DNA from: Stutzerimonas stutzeri
GTDB lineage: Bacteria > Pseudomonadota > Gammaproteobacteria > Pseudomonadales > Pseudomonadaceae
Direction: 5' to 3'
Assembly (NCBI RefSeq): GCF_024448955.1
Contig: NZ_JAMOIH010000013.1
Location: forward strand, 81,542-145,541
DNA length: 64,000 nucleotides
Both the position numbers and the translations under genes were made by a program. Of this stretch, positions 56,059 to 64,000 are shown one piece after another. Every line of letters begins with the position of its first letter. Positions within the stretch are counted from its first letter, which is position 1. The notes below the pieces were generated by a model. It was given only the letters and a program-made list of their open reading frames with translations. It had not been told where the DNA came from and ran no database searches.

Positions 56059-57272
56059 TGGCCGCCTTCGAGTACCTGGCGCTCGACCCACGCGGTCGCG
56101 AGCAGAAAGGCCTGATTGAAGCCGACAGCCCGCGCCAAGCGCGTCAGCTGTTGCGTGAAAAACAGTGGTCGCCGCTGGAGGTCAAGCAGGCCAAGGCCAA
56201 GGAAGATACCGGTGGCGGTGGGTTCGCTTTCGGTCGGGGGCTGTCGGCTCGCGACCTGGCCTTGGTGACACGCCAGCTCGCCACCCTGGTCCAGGCTGCG
56301 CTGCCCATCGAAGAGGCGCTACGTGCGGCGGCGGCACAATCGACGTCGCAGAAGATCAAGTCGATGTTGCTGGCGGTCCGCGCCCGGGTGATGGAAGGGC
56401 ATAGCCTGGCGGGATCGCTGCGCGAATATCCGTCGGCGTTTCCCGAGCTGTACCGCGCCACCGTCGCGGCCGGCGAGCATGCCGGGCATCTGGGGCTGGT
56501 GCTCGATCAACTGGCCGACTACACCGACCAGCGCCAGCAGTCGCGGCAGAAGATTCAGCTGGCACTGTTATATCCCGTGATCCTGCTAGTGGCCTCGCTG
56601 GCCATTGTGGTGTTGCTGCTGGGTTACGTGGTGCCCGATGTGGTCAAGGTCTTCGTCAACACCGGGCAGGAACTACCGGCGCTGACTACCGGGCTGATCG
56701 CCGTGAGCGAGGCGGTGCAGCGCTGGGGCTGGCTGATGTTCGTGGGGATCGTCGTGGCCGCGATCGGCATGCGGCAGGCGTTGCGCGATGAAAAGATCAA
56801 GCGCCGCTGGCACGCCGTGATCCTGCGCATTCCTCTGATCGGGCGACTGGCGCGGGCGACCAACACCGCGCGTTTCGCCTCGACTTTGGCGATCCTCACC
56901 CGCAGCGGCGTGCCGTTGGTGGATGCGTTGGGCATTGCTGCGGCGGTCATCGCCAACCTGCGTATCCGCGACAAGGTCATCGAGGCGGCGCAGCGCGTGC
57001 GTGAAGGCGGCAGTCTGACCCGCGCGCTGGACGCGACAAACGAGTTTCCGCCGATGATGCTGCACATGATTGCCAGCGGCGAGAAATCCGGTGAGCTCGA
57101 TCAGATGCTCGCCCGCACTGCGCGCAATCAGGAAAACGACCTGGCCGCGCAGATCTCGTTGCTGGTAGGTCTTTTCGAACCCTTCATGCTGGTATTCATG
57201 GGGGCCGTGGTGTTGGTGATCGTCCTGGCGATCCTGCTGCCGATCCTTTCTCTCAATCAACTGGTGGGCTAG
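56058..57272 (+). CDS. gspF: Type II secretion inner membrane platform protein GspF
   Basis: A 404-residue platform protein beginning MAAFEYLALDPRGREQKGLIEADSP, with the two T2SF domains (LVTRQLATLVQAALPIEEALRAA and FASTLAILTRSGVPLVDAL) and three membrane helices (about 170-190, 220-240, 375-398). It links the GspE ATPase to pseudopilus assembly. gspG begins at or just after its stop. Confidence 0.95.
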   Translation: MAAFEYLALDPRGREQKGLIEADSPRQARQLLREKQWSPLEVKQAKAKEDTGGGGFAFGRGLSARDLALVTRQLATLVQAALPIEEALRAAAAQSTSQKIKSMLLAVRARVMEGHSLAGSLREYPSAFPELYRATVAAGEHAGHLGLVLDQLADYTDQRQQSRQKIQLALLYPVILLVASLAIVVLLLGYVVPDVVKVFVNTGQELPALTTGLIAVSEAVQRWGWLMFVGIVVAAIGMRQALRDEKIKRRWHAVILRIPLIGRLARATNTARFASTLAILTRSGVPLVDALGIAAAVIANLRIRDKVIEAAQRVREGGSLTRALDATNEFPPMMLHMIASGEKSGELDQMLARTARNQENDLAAQISLLVGLFEPFMLVFMGAVVLVIVLAILLPILSLNQLVG

Positions 57273-57277
57273 TGAGC

Positions 57278-57712
57278 ATGACGTTGAACGAACGCAAGCA
57301 GAGGGGCTTTACCCTCATCGAAATCATGGTGGTGGTGGTGATCCTCGGGATTCTCGCCGCGCTGGTGGTGCCACAGGTGATGAACCGTCCGGATCAGGCC
57401 AAGGTGACCGTGGCCAAGGGCGACATCAAGGCGATCGGCGCCGCCCTCGACATGTACAAGCTGGACAACTACTCCTATCCCAGCACCCAGCAGGGCCTCG
57501 ATGCGCTGGTGGAAAAGCCCGGCGGCAATCCGCAGCCCAAGAACTGGAACCGCGACGGCTACCTCAAGCGCGTGCCCAAGGATCCATGGGGCAACGATTA
57601 CCAGTATCTGTCGCCGGGCACCCAAGGCCAGTTCGACCTGTATTCCTACGGCGCCGACGGCAAGCAGGGCGGCTCCGAGCTGAACGCGGACATCGGTAAC
57701 TGGGACCTCTGA
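57278..57712 (+). CDS. gspG: Major pseudopilin GspG
   Basis: A pseudopilin of about 144 residues with the prepilin peptidase site KQRG/FTLIEIMVVVVILGILAALV, Glu5 present. The GspG-specific calcium loop and disulfide-free fold region GLDALVEKPGGNPQPKNW...KRVPKDPWGNDYQYLSPG...FDLYSYGADGKQGG is complete. A GTG at 57272 overlapping the gspF stop is an alternative start. It builds the pseudopilus shaft. The prepilin peptidase gene is not in the window. Confidence 0.95.
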   Translation: MTLNERKQRGFTLIEIMVVVVILGILAALVVPQVMNRPDQAKVTVAKGDIKAIGAALDMYKLDNYSYPSTQQGLDALVEKPGGNPQPKNWNRDGYLKRVPKDPWGNDYQYLSPGTQGQFDLYSYGADGKQGGSELNADIGNWDL

Positions 57713-57715
57713 TCC

Positions 57716-58291
57716 ATGCATCGAGCGCGCCGGGAGGGCGGCTTTACGCTGATCGAGTTGCTGGTGGTGATCGTCATCCTGGGCGGCCTGGTGGGGCTGG
57801 CGGTGCTCTCGATCGGCGGTACCAACTCATCGCGCGAGATTCGCGACGAAGCGCAACGCCTGGCGACGCTGATCGGCCTGATGGCCGACGAGGCCGTGCT
57901 CGACAGCCGCGAGTACGGGCTGTTGTTCAGCCGCGACGGTTACCGGGTGATGCACTACGACGAGGCCGAAGCACGCTGGCTCGATGCCGGCGACGGCCAG
58001 GCGCACCGGGCGCCGGAGTGGATGCGTCTGGAACTCGAACTCGAAGGCTCGCCGCTGAAGCTGGTAGCACCAGTCAAGCGTGAGGATGATCCTATCGGCC
58101 TGTCCGATGACGAGGATCGTGAGCGCCGCAGCGCGCCGCGCGTGCAGCCGCAATTGCTGATCCTCTCGAGCGGCGAGCTTTCGCCCTTCACCCTGACCTT
58201 CTCCGACGAAAGACCGGGCGGTACCGGCTGGACTGTGTCCAGCGATGGCTTTCGCATGCCCCGCGCCGAACCGCTGGAAGAGCGCCGATGA
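57716..58291 (+). CDS. gspH: Minor pseudopilin GspH
   Basis: A 191-residue minor pseudopilin with cleavage site EGG/FTLIELLVVIVILGGLVGLAV and a GspH-type body (RDEAQRLATLIGLMADEAVLDSREYGLLF). It contributes to the pseudopilus. It is three bases after gspG and overlaps gspI by four bases (ATGA). Confidence 0.92.
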   Translation: MHRARREGGFTLIELLVVIVILGGLVGLAVLSIGGTNSSREIRDEAQRLATLIGLMADEAVLDSREYGLLFSRDGYRVMHYDEAEARWLDAGDGQAHRAPEWMRLELELEGSPLKLVAPVKREDDPIGLSDDEDRERRSAPRVQPQLLILSSGELSPFTLTFSDERPGGTGWTVSSDGFRMPRAEPLEERR

Positions 58292-58692
58292 GCAACGGCC
58301 TGCCGCGAGCGTGGGGGTTCACCCTGCTGGAAGTACTGGTTGCACTGGCGATTTTCGCCCTCGTCGCAGCCGTGGTATTGACCGCCGCCGGGCGTAGCGT
58401 GAGCAATGCCGGACGACTGGAAGCGCTGACACTGGCGGGCTGGATCGCCGATAACCGCCTCACCGAATTGCAACTGCAACAGCCGGCCCCGAGCATTGGC
58501 CGTGAAGACTGGGCGCTGGAGTTCGCTGGCCGCCAGTGGCAGACCCTCAGCGAAGTGGAATCCAGCGGAACGCCTGGGTTGTTGCGCATCCGCGTCTGGG
58601 TGGCAGCTGCCGAATCGCGTCGCGGCAACGCGGCTTCGATAGAGCGTCGGGCCGTCACCAGCCTGACCGGCTTTGTCGGGGTCGATCAGTGA
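58288..58692 (+). CDS. gspI: Minor pseudopilin GspI
   Basis: A 134-residue pseudopilin with site AWG/FTLLEVLVALAIFALVAAVVL and the GspI-type LAGWIADNRLTELQLQ. In homologues GspI nucleates the tip complex with GspJ and GspK. Its stop overlaps the gspJ start (TGATG). Confidence 0.92.
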   Translation: MSNGLPRAWGFTLLEVLVALAIFALVAAVVLTAAGRSVSNAGRLEALTLAGWIADNRLTELQLQQPAPSIGREDWALEFAGRQWQTLSEVESSGTPGLLRIRVWVAAAESRRGNAASIERRAVTSLTGFVGVDQ

Positions 58693-59396
58693 TGCGTCGT
58701 GCCGTAGCGGGCTTCACTCTGCTTGAACTGTTGATCGCCATCGCGCTGTTCGCGCTGCTGGGGCTGGCGACCTATCGCATGCTCGAAGCCGTGTTGCGCA
58801 GCGATGAGGTGGTGCGCGCCCAGGAAACCCAGTTGCGCCAGCTTGGTCGCGCCGTGTGGCGCCTCGAACAGGACCTGATACAGGCCGTGCCGCGACCGGT
58901 GCGCGATGGCTACGGTGACGAGCAGAATTCCCTGATCGGTCAACTGTCGAGCTTCGAGGGCGGCGCCGCCCTGGAACTGACCCGCAGCGGTTGGCGCAAT
59001 CCCACCGGGCTGCTTCGCTCGAATCTTCAACGGGTTCGCTGGCGCCTCAGTGGCGACAGCCTGGAACGGCTCTACTGGACCGTGCTCGACCGTGATCTGG
59101 ACAGCGAACCGCGCGTGCAACGGGTGCTGGACGATGTCACCGAGCTGCGCCTGCGTTATCTCGACGCTGAAAACAGCTGGCACGAGGAATGGCCGCCGTT
59201 CGACTTCGGCCGCGGTAATCCGGAAGAGCAGGCGCGACGCTTGCCGGTTGCGGTGGAGGTCTCGTTCGAGCACCTGCGTTACGGCACCATTACCCGGCTG
59301 CTGCGCCTGCCCGATGGCCCAACACCGGCGCCGCAGTTCATCCAGCCGGATTCCCAGGGTGTTCCCGAACCGGGCGGCGAAGGAGAGATGCAATGA
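58692..59396 (+). CDS. gspJ: Minor pseudopilin GspJ
   Basis: A 234-residue pseudopilin starting MRRAVAG/FTLLELLIAIALFALLGLATY, with the GspJ hallmark RAVWRLEQDLIQAVPRPVRDGYGD. A longer frame upstream lies within gspI and is not used. It overlaps gspI by one base and gspK by four. Confidence 0.93.
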   Translation: MRRAVAGFTLLELLIAIALFALLGLATYRMLEAVLRSDEVVRAQETQLRQLGRAVWRLEQDLIQAVPRPVRDGYGDEQNSLIGQLSSFEGGAALELTRSGWRNPTGLLRSNLQRVRWRLSGDSLERLYWTVLDRDLDSEPRVQRVLDDVTELRLRYLDAENSWHEEWPPFDFGRGNPEEQARRLPVAVEVSFEHLRYGTITRLLRLPDGPTPAPQFIQPDSQGVPEPGGEGEMQ

Positions 59397-60418
59397 AAGC
59401 CCAGCGCGGTGTCGCGCTGATTACCGTGCTGTTGGTCGTCGCCATCGTCACGGTGGTCTGCGCCGGCATGATCGCTCGCCAGCAGCTGTCGATTCGCGGC
59501 ACCGCCAACCAGGCGCAGGCGCGCCAGGCCTGGCATTACGGGCTGGGTGGCGAAGCGCTCGCGCAATCGATATTGCGCCGCGATCTGCGCGCCTCCAGCG
59601 CCGGGACTGGCACTGGAATCGATAATGGCACCGAAAATGGCAATGGCGCCGGGCAGTCGGCTGTCGACCACCTGCTCGAACCCTGGGCTTTGCCGCAGCC
59701 GGCCTACGATCTCGACGAAGGCCAGGGTCAGGTGCAGATCCGCATTGAGGATCTGGCCGGGCGTTTCAACCTCAACAGTCTGGTACAGGATCAACAGCAG
59801 AATGCGGCGGCGCTGGCGCAGTTCCGTCGCCTGCTGCTGCGCCTGCAAATCACCGAGCCCTATGCCGAGCGGCTACTGGACTGGCTGGACAGCGACCAGC
59901 AACCCAGCGGCGAGCTGGGCGCGGAGGACAACGCCTATCTGCTGCTCGACCCGCCCTACCGCACTGCCGGGAGTCGTATGGAGGACTTGTCCGAGCTGCG
60001 CTTGCTGCTCGATATGCGCGACGAAGACTTCCAGCGGTTGGCGCCCTATGTCACCGCGCTGCCGGCCGACACCCCGTTGAACGTCAATACCGCCAGCGCC
60101 ATGGTGCTGTCGAGCCTTGCCGACAGCTTCAGCCTGAGTGCCGCCGAGGCGCTGGTCCAGGTGCGGCAGGCTGGCGGGTTTCGTGATGTTGCGAGTTTCA
60201 CGGCGCAACCGGCGCTTGGCGGTGTCCAACTTGAGGGCATCCGTCTGGCGGTGGCGAGTCAATACTTCCAGGCCACCAGCGAAGTGCGGCTGGCCGATCG
60301 GCGGATGGCCCTGGTGAGCCGTCTGCGGCGCGAGGAAAACGGCGATGTCCGCGTCCTTCAGCGCAACCTGGGGCAGCCGCCACGGCTGCCTCGTCAAACC
60401 AACGATGGAGAGCGATAG
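59393..60418 (+). CDS. gspK: Minor pseudopilin GspK
   Basis: A 341-residue pseudopilin, the large tip subunit. Cleavage site AQRG/VALITVLLVVAIVTVVCAG lacks Glu5, as expected of GspK. The body has the GspK signatures IRIEDLAGRFNLNSL, LLDWLDSDQQPSGELGAEDNAYL and LPADTPLNVNTASAMVL. A short Gly/Asn/Thr-rich insert (about residues 72-84, GTGTGIDNGTENGNG) lies near the start of the soluble domain. Confidence 0.94.
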   Translation: MKAQRGVALITVLLVVAIVTVVCAGMIARQQLSIRGTANQAQARQAWHYGLGGEALAQSILRRDLRASSAGTGTGIDNGTENGNGAGQSAVDHLLEPWALPQPAYDLDEGQGQVQIRIEDLAGRFNLNSLVQDQQQNAAALAQFRRLLLRLQITEPYAERLLDWLDSDQQPSGELGAEDNAYLLLDPPYRTAGSRMEDLSELRLLLDMRDEDFQRLAPYVTALPADTPLNVNTASAMVLSSLADSFSLSAAEALVQVRQAGGFRDVASFTAQPALGGVQLEGIRLAVASQYFQATSEVRLADRRMALVSRLRREENGDVRVLQRNLGQPPRLPRQTNDGER

Positions 60419-60421
60419 CTG

Positions 60422-61564
60422 ATGGATTGCCTGTTTCTGCCCGCCGACTGCGGCGCTCGGCTCGCCAGCGATACCCAGGTCTACTGGTTGCCGGGCGACG
60501 GCGAAGGCGGCTGGATGCCGCTCGCCCGATGCGCCGAGCAGACGCCGGCCGCGGTGACGCTGGTGCTGCCGGCCGAGGTCTGCAGCTATTTCGCGGTCAA
60601 TCTGCCGACGCGCAAGGCACGCTGGATCAGCCAGGCGCTGGCCTATGCGGTCGAAGAACTGCTGGCCGAGAATGTCGACGATCTGCACCTGACCCATGGC
60701 GATGCGCTGGAAGACGGCCGCCGGCGGGTCATCGCGATTCGTCGGCAGCTGCTGGCCGACTGGCTGGATGATCTGCGGGCGCTGGGGCTGACCATCGTCG
60801 CCATTCACGTCGATGCCGATCTGCTGCCCCGTGACGATACCCAACTGCTGTTCATCGGCGAGCGTGCGCTATTGGGCGGCGCGCCGGAGGCGAGGCTGGC
60901 ATTCGAAAGCAATCAGTGGCCGCATCTGGCGGCCCAATGCCCGGCACCTCGTCATGCGCATGGCAACCTTGCCGAAGTCCCCGAGCCGCTCGACGACTAT
61001 ATCCGCGTGGACGATCCCTACCGCTTCCTCGCTTCAGGTCGCGCTGCCGCGCTGAACCTGGCGCAGGGCGACTTCGCCATGCAGACCGCAGGCAGCGGGC
61101 TGGGGCAATGGAAACCGGCGCTGATCGTGCTCGCGCTGGTGCTCGTGGTGCAGCTGGTCTTCAATCTGGCGCAGGCCTGGTCGCTGGAGCGCCAGGCCGA
61201 TCGTTACGCCGACGCCAGCCGCGCGCTGTACACCGAGCTGTTTCCCGAGGACCTGCGCATCGTCAACCTGCGCGCGCAGTTCGACGAGCACATCGGTCAG
61301 AGCTCCGGTACCTCGGCCGAATTCATGCGGCTGCTCAACGAAGTGGCGCTGGCCATGGCCGAGGGCGTTCCGGTGTCTATCAGCCAGTTGGATTACAACC
61401 AGGCCCGCGGCGATCTGGCCCTGCAGGTCCGCGCCAGCGATTTCGCGGCGCTGGAACAGCTGCGCCAGCGCTTGGGCCAGACCGGCGAACCTGTCCAGCT
61501 GGGCTCGGCCAGCCGTGACGGCGACGCCGTCAGTGCGCGTGTGGTGATTGGAGGTCGGGGATGA
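60422..61564 (+). CDS. gspL: Type II secretion protein GspL
   Basis: A 380-residue bitopic protein: a cytoplasmic actin-like domain (residues 1 to about 230) that recruits GspE, one membrane helix (about 237-257, ALIVLALVLVVQLVFNLAQAW) and a periplasmic ferredoxin-like domain. It starts at ATG 60422, four bases after gspK, and overlaps gspM by four bases. Confidence 0.92.
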   Translation: MDCLFLPADCGARLASDTQVYWLPGDGEGGWMPLARCAEQTPAAVTLVLPAEVCSYFAVNLPTRKARWISQALAYAVEELLAENVDDLHLTHGDALEDGRRRVIAIRRQLLADWLDDLRALGLTIVAIHVDADLLPRDDTQLLFIGERALLGGAPEARLAFESNQWPHLAAQCPAPRHAHGNLAEVPEPLDDYIRVDDPYRFLASGRAAALNLAQGDFAMQTAGSGLGQWKPALIVLALVLVVQLVFNLAQAWSLERQADRYADASRALYTELFPEDLRIVNLRAQFDEHIGQSSGTSAEFMRLLNEVALAMAEGVPVSISQLDYNQARGDLALQVRASDFAALEQLRQRLGQTGEPVQLGSASRDGDAVSARVVIGGRG

Positions 61565-62073
61565 ACCTGAAACAACAGATGCAGGTACGTCTGGCCGAGT
61601 CGCCGCTGTGGTTGCGCTGGCAGCGCTTGCAGCCACGCGAACGCCTGTCGTTGACCTTGCTCGGCTCTTTTCTGTTGGTAGTGATGTTCTACCTGTTGCT
61701 CTGGCAACCAGCGCAACAGCGGGTGCAGGACGCCCGAGCGTATTTTCAGCAGGAGCGTGAATTGCATGCCTACCTGGAGCAGAACACCGAACTGGCCCGG
61801 CAGATGTCACGCAGCAATCCGGTCTCGCTGGCGCCGGAGCAGCTGCAAGGACTGGTAACCCAGAGCGCCCAGCAGAGCGGTCTGGTCATCGAGAGCTTTG
61901 ACATCGGTAATGACGGTAGCTTGCAAGTGACGCTGCCTGGCGCGTCCTATGCCAGCCTGCTGCGCTGGTTCGACGAGTTGCAGGCCGCAGGCGCAAGTCT
62001 GGTGGAGGTGAGTATCAGCCAGGTCGGCGACGGCTTGGTGGATGCTCGGGCGAGCTTCCGCGCCAACGGTTAA
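61561..62073 (+). CDS. gspM: Type II secretion protein GspM
   Basis: A 170-residue inner membrane protein with one helix (about 29-49, LTLLGSFLLVVMFYLLLWQPA) and a periplasmic ferredoxin-like domain that pairs with GspL. It is the last gene of the + operon. There is no gspN and no prepilin peptidase here, so the peptidase must be supplied from elsewhere, probably by pilD. Confidence 0.92.
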   Translation: MNLKQQMQVRLAESPLWLRWQRLQPRERLSLTLLGSFLLVVMFYLLLWQPAQQRVQDARAYFQQERELHAYLEQNTELARQMSRSNPVSLAPEQLQGLVTQSAQQSGLVIESFDIGNDGSLQVTLPGASYASLLRWFDELQAAGASLVEVSISQVGDGLVDARASFRANG

Positions 62074-62177
62074 TGGACTGTTTGGCTAATTTTATACAAG
62101 CCGACTTCTGTAGGAGCCAGGGGGACGCCGAGTCCTTGCTGGCGAAGCGCTTCATAAACCCAATGCTACTGCCCTTG

Positions 62178-62201
62178 GTTCGCGAGCAAGCTCGCTCCTA
62201 C
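62178..62201 (-). repeat. Single Pseudomonas REP element
   Basis: GTTCGCGAGCAAGCTCGCTC plus CTAC is identical over 24 bases to the copies at 12953-13017. A partial relative (TGTAGGAGCCAGGG) lies at about 62110. It lies in the 320-base gap after gspM (62074-62393), which holds no gene. Confidence 0.85.
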
Positions 62202-62360
62202 GAAAAGCGCGTGACCTCGGCGAAGTCTTAGCGACGGCCTCAACCCTATGGGGATCTGTGGCGTTTGTTGCAGGAACAAGCTGACGTGCCGAAGCGCCTG
62301 GCGCAGGACAGCGTGCAGCTGATTAACCAAACAGGCCTTGGTTGCATGGCAGCGCCAGGA

Positions 62361-62380
62361 CAGCACCGTGGTCGGTGCTG
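62361..62380 (-). terminator. Hairpin after the HDOD gene
   Basis: CAGCACCG and CGGTGCTG form a perfect 8-bp stem with the loop TGGT, 13 bases past the HDOD stop on the - strand. There is no U-tract, so termination is inferred from position and stem strength. Confidence 0.45.
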
Positions 62381-62393
62381 CCTTGTCATTGGA

Positions 62394-63797
62394 TCAATGC
62401 GGCGGCTGGAGCTGCATCGCCAGCGCGCGCAAGGCGACTTCGGCATCCAATACTTTGGTCACCACATCGTTGGCCTTCTCGCGACTTAGGCCGAGGCGAT
62501 CGAACAGCTCTTGTGGAATTTCGCTGTAGGCGCCGGAGCCGATACCGCGATTGCGCAACAGGCGTATCGCCAGACAGACCAAATTGGCATGGGCGGCATG
62601 CTCGCCCTGGTAGTGCGGGTCGTGCTGGAAGCGCAGTGCAGTGGACAGCTCGTCCGGCATGCCCCAGTAGCGCATCAACCAGGCGCCGATCTGCTCGCGG
62701 GTGATGCCCAGCAAATGCTTTTCGATGACGCTGTGGCTCAGGTGCGGGTTGACCTCCAGATGCCGGCAGATCAACGAGAAATGTGGCGGAAACACATGCG
62801 CCAGCACCAGATAACCGAAGTTGTGCAGCAGCCCGGCTAGGTAGCTGATACCCGCTTCCGGCCGCTGGACGCGGGGAATCGCGCGGTTCAGACCTTCGAT
62901 CACCGCCGCGGTGTAAATCGCCTGTTGCCAGTAGGGTGTCGCCTGCTGCGGCTGATCCTTGGGTAGGCTCAGGGTCTTGCCCAGCGCCAGACCCAGCGCC
63001 AGATTGATCACCAGATCGAAGCCGAGCACCCGCACGATGGCATCTTCCACCGAACGGATCTTGCCGGGCGCGGCGTAGTACGGCGAGGCGGCCCAGCTGA
63101 CTACTTGCGCGGCCAGCGCGGGGTCGGTCTCGACCACGCCAGTGATGTCATCTACCGTGGCGTCGGGATCGACGCGCAGTTTGATGATCTTTTGCGCCGT
63201 TTGCGCCAAGGGTGGAATTTCGATCGTTTCTTCAAGGCGCTTCTGGATGCGCCGGGCTGTGAAGCTCTGCACCGCCTGGGTGATTTCGGCGCTGTCTTGT
63301 TCAGGACGGTCGAGGTTGGGTTGGATCTCGCTCAGCGGGACGGCGAACCGGCCTGCGCTGGCCTTGCTGAGCAGCTGCTTGAAGTCACCGCTGGACAACG
63401 CCAGAAGCAACCCGGGCTGTCCCGACTCGATCATCAGCTCCGGCTGCTCGAGCAATCGTTCCTCGTACAGGCAGGGCGAACTGGTCAGCGGCGGCAGGCC
63501 AGGCAATACCTGCAGATCGTGCTTGGACAGCATGCGGGTCAACCGCTCGGGTTTGACCGCGACCAGTTGGCGCCCGGTCAGCTCCACCAGCCTCGGCAGA
63601 TCGAGCAAATGATCGCGGGGATAGAGCACCAGCAACGCGCCGATGGCGTCGTCGACCAATATGGCCTGCACGCGCCGAGCCGGGTCCAGATCGGAGCGGT
63701 CCTCACAGGTGCGGTAAGGCAACGCCAGCTTGTCGAGAAGCTGGATGATCATTGGCGGAAGCGAGATTTGTGTTGTTGTGTCGACAGCCGAGTTCAT
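62394..63797 (-). CDS. HDOD domain protein with YbaK-like N-terminal domain
   Basis: A 467-residue protein. The N-terminal part (about 15-150: IIQLLDKLALPYRTC, RRVQAILVDDAIGALLVLYPRDHLLDLPRLVELTG) resembles the YbaK/aminoacyl-tRNA deacylase-like fold. The C-terminal part (about 195-410) is HDOD: EIPPLAQTAQKIIKLRVDPDATVDDI, DPALAAQVVSWAAS, GFDLVINLALGLALG and AGLLHNFGYLVLAHVFP. HDOD proteins lack HD phosphohydrolase metal ligands and act in signalling. Start is ATG 63797; a TTG two codons upstream is possible. Confidence 0.88.
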   Translation of the reverse strand: MNSAVDTTTQISLPPMIIQLLDKLALPYRTCEDRSDLDPARRVQAILVDDAIGALLVLYPRDHLLDLPRLVELTGRQLVAVKPERLTRMLSKHDLQVLPGLPPLTSSPCLYEERLLEQPELMIESGQPGLLLALSSGDFKQLLSKASAGRFAVPLSEIQPNLDRPEQDSAEITQAVQSFTARRIQKRLEETIEIPPLAQTAQKIIKLRVDPDATVDDITGVVETDPALAAQVVSWAASPYYAAPGKIRSVEDAIVRVLGFDLVINLALGLALGKTLSLPKDQPQQATPYWQQAIYTAAVIEGLNRAIPRVQRPEAGISYLAGLLHNFGYLVLAHVFPPHFSLICRHLEVNPHLSHSVIEKHLLGITREQIGAWLMRYWGMPDELSTALRFQHDPHYQGEHAAHANLVCLAIRLLRNRGIGSGAYSEIPQELFDRLGLSREKANDVVTKVLDAEVALRALAMQLQPPH

Positions 63798-63887
63798 GAG
63801 CAAGTGATCCGTCTTATTCCCATGCGGCGCAGTATAGCCCTAGGGTTTGAGGGTCTGTTCCCGTTTCGTCGCAAGCCGCGTTGCTGC

Positions 63888-63974
63888 GCCAAATCTCGCC
63901 AGGCAAGGCGCGGGATGCAGGTAATGGTTGTTCCCTTGCCAAGTCCCGCAACGCCGCATGGCGAGATTTGACGC
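63888..63974. repeat. Imperfect inverted repeat at the right edge
   Basis: GCGCCAAATCTCGCCA (63888-63903) is mirrored by TGGCGAGATTTGACGC (63959-63974), with further partial symmetry outward and inward. It lies upstream of the HDOD gene and looks like another dispersed intergenic element. Nothing else is seen from 63798 to 64000. Confidence 0.55.
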
Positions 63975-64000
63975 GCAACCCTTCGGGCCGGGCCTGTTTT

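Noticed and set aside
54573..56138. 521-codon open frame antisense to gspE and gspF start
   Set aside because: A shadow of high-GC coding sequence; gspE is intact with all ATPase motifs and the antisense product has no recognisable domain.

Overview
The window is high-GC gammaproteobacterial DNA. Gene content and order point to Pseudomonas sensu lato, most likely the stutzeri group (Stutzerimonas): an aa3 cytochrome c oxidase cluster with the Pseudomonas order coxB-coxA-ctaG-coxC-(DUF2909)-surf1-ctaA-ctaB-sco, a metNIQ transporter, a divergent zur-znuCB/znuA locus, a two-piece B12-dependent ribonucleotide reductase (nrdJa/nrdJb), thrB-DUF2782-polA, and Pseudomonas-type REP palindromes. No rRNA, tRNA, CRISPR array, insertion sequence or prophage was seen.

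Layout. 1-7.8 kb: cytochrome oxidase structural, assembly and heme A genes, all on +. 7.9-19.7 kb: metQIN (-), catalase katE (+), a YgjP-like metallopeptidase and znuB-znuC-zur (-), znuA (+), nrdJa-nrdJb (+). 20-25.6 kb, all on -: ppnN, a phospholipid cassette (CdsA-like, acyltransferase, CDP-alcohol phosphatidyltransferase), thrB and DUF2782. 25.7-28.6 kb: polA followed by a probable ErsA-type small RNA with an envelope-stress sigma promoter. 29-40 kb: an accessory catabolic island, visibly more AT-rich in its transporter genes. It holds a DctPQM TRAP transporter, an unusual crotonase, a class III CoA-transferase, a serine-glyoxylate-type aminotransferase, a 1000-residue FAD/Fe-S 2-hydroxyacid dehydrogenase, a GntR/FCD regulator and a GlcG/HbpS protein. 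40-44.6 kb: a DUF4105 protein with three tandem secreted DUF2388 paralogues, a DUF1127 protein, and a divergent YgiN-like/MdaB quinone pair. 44.7-47.6 kb: three-gene transhydrogenase pntAa-pntAb-pntB (-). 48.2-62.1 kb: a type II secretion locus in two divergent operons: gspC-gspD-M66 metalloprotease lipoprotein-second GspC-like protein (-) and gspE-(small ORF)-gspFGHIJKLM (+). 62.4-63.8 kb: an HDOD protein (-).

How it fits together. The housekeeping blocks cover respiration, metal and methionine uptake, deoxynucleotide synthesis and DNA repair. Two accessory systems stand out. The TRAP/CoA island looks like a complete uptake, CoA activation, cleavage and C2-acid oxidation/transamination pathway for an unknown carboxylate. 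The secretion locus carries its probable cargo inside the operon, a secretin with an extra C-terminal SPOR-like domain, and a duplicated GspC homology region. I regard these two as the best candidates for undescribed biology. All product names rest on reading motifs and gene order by eye; no database search was run.
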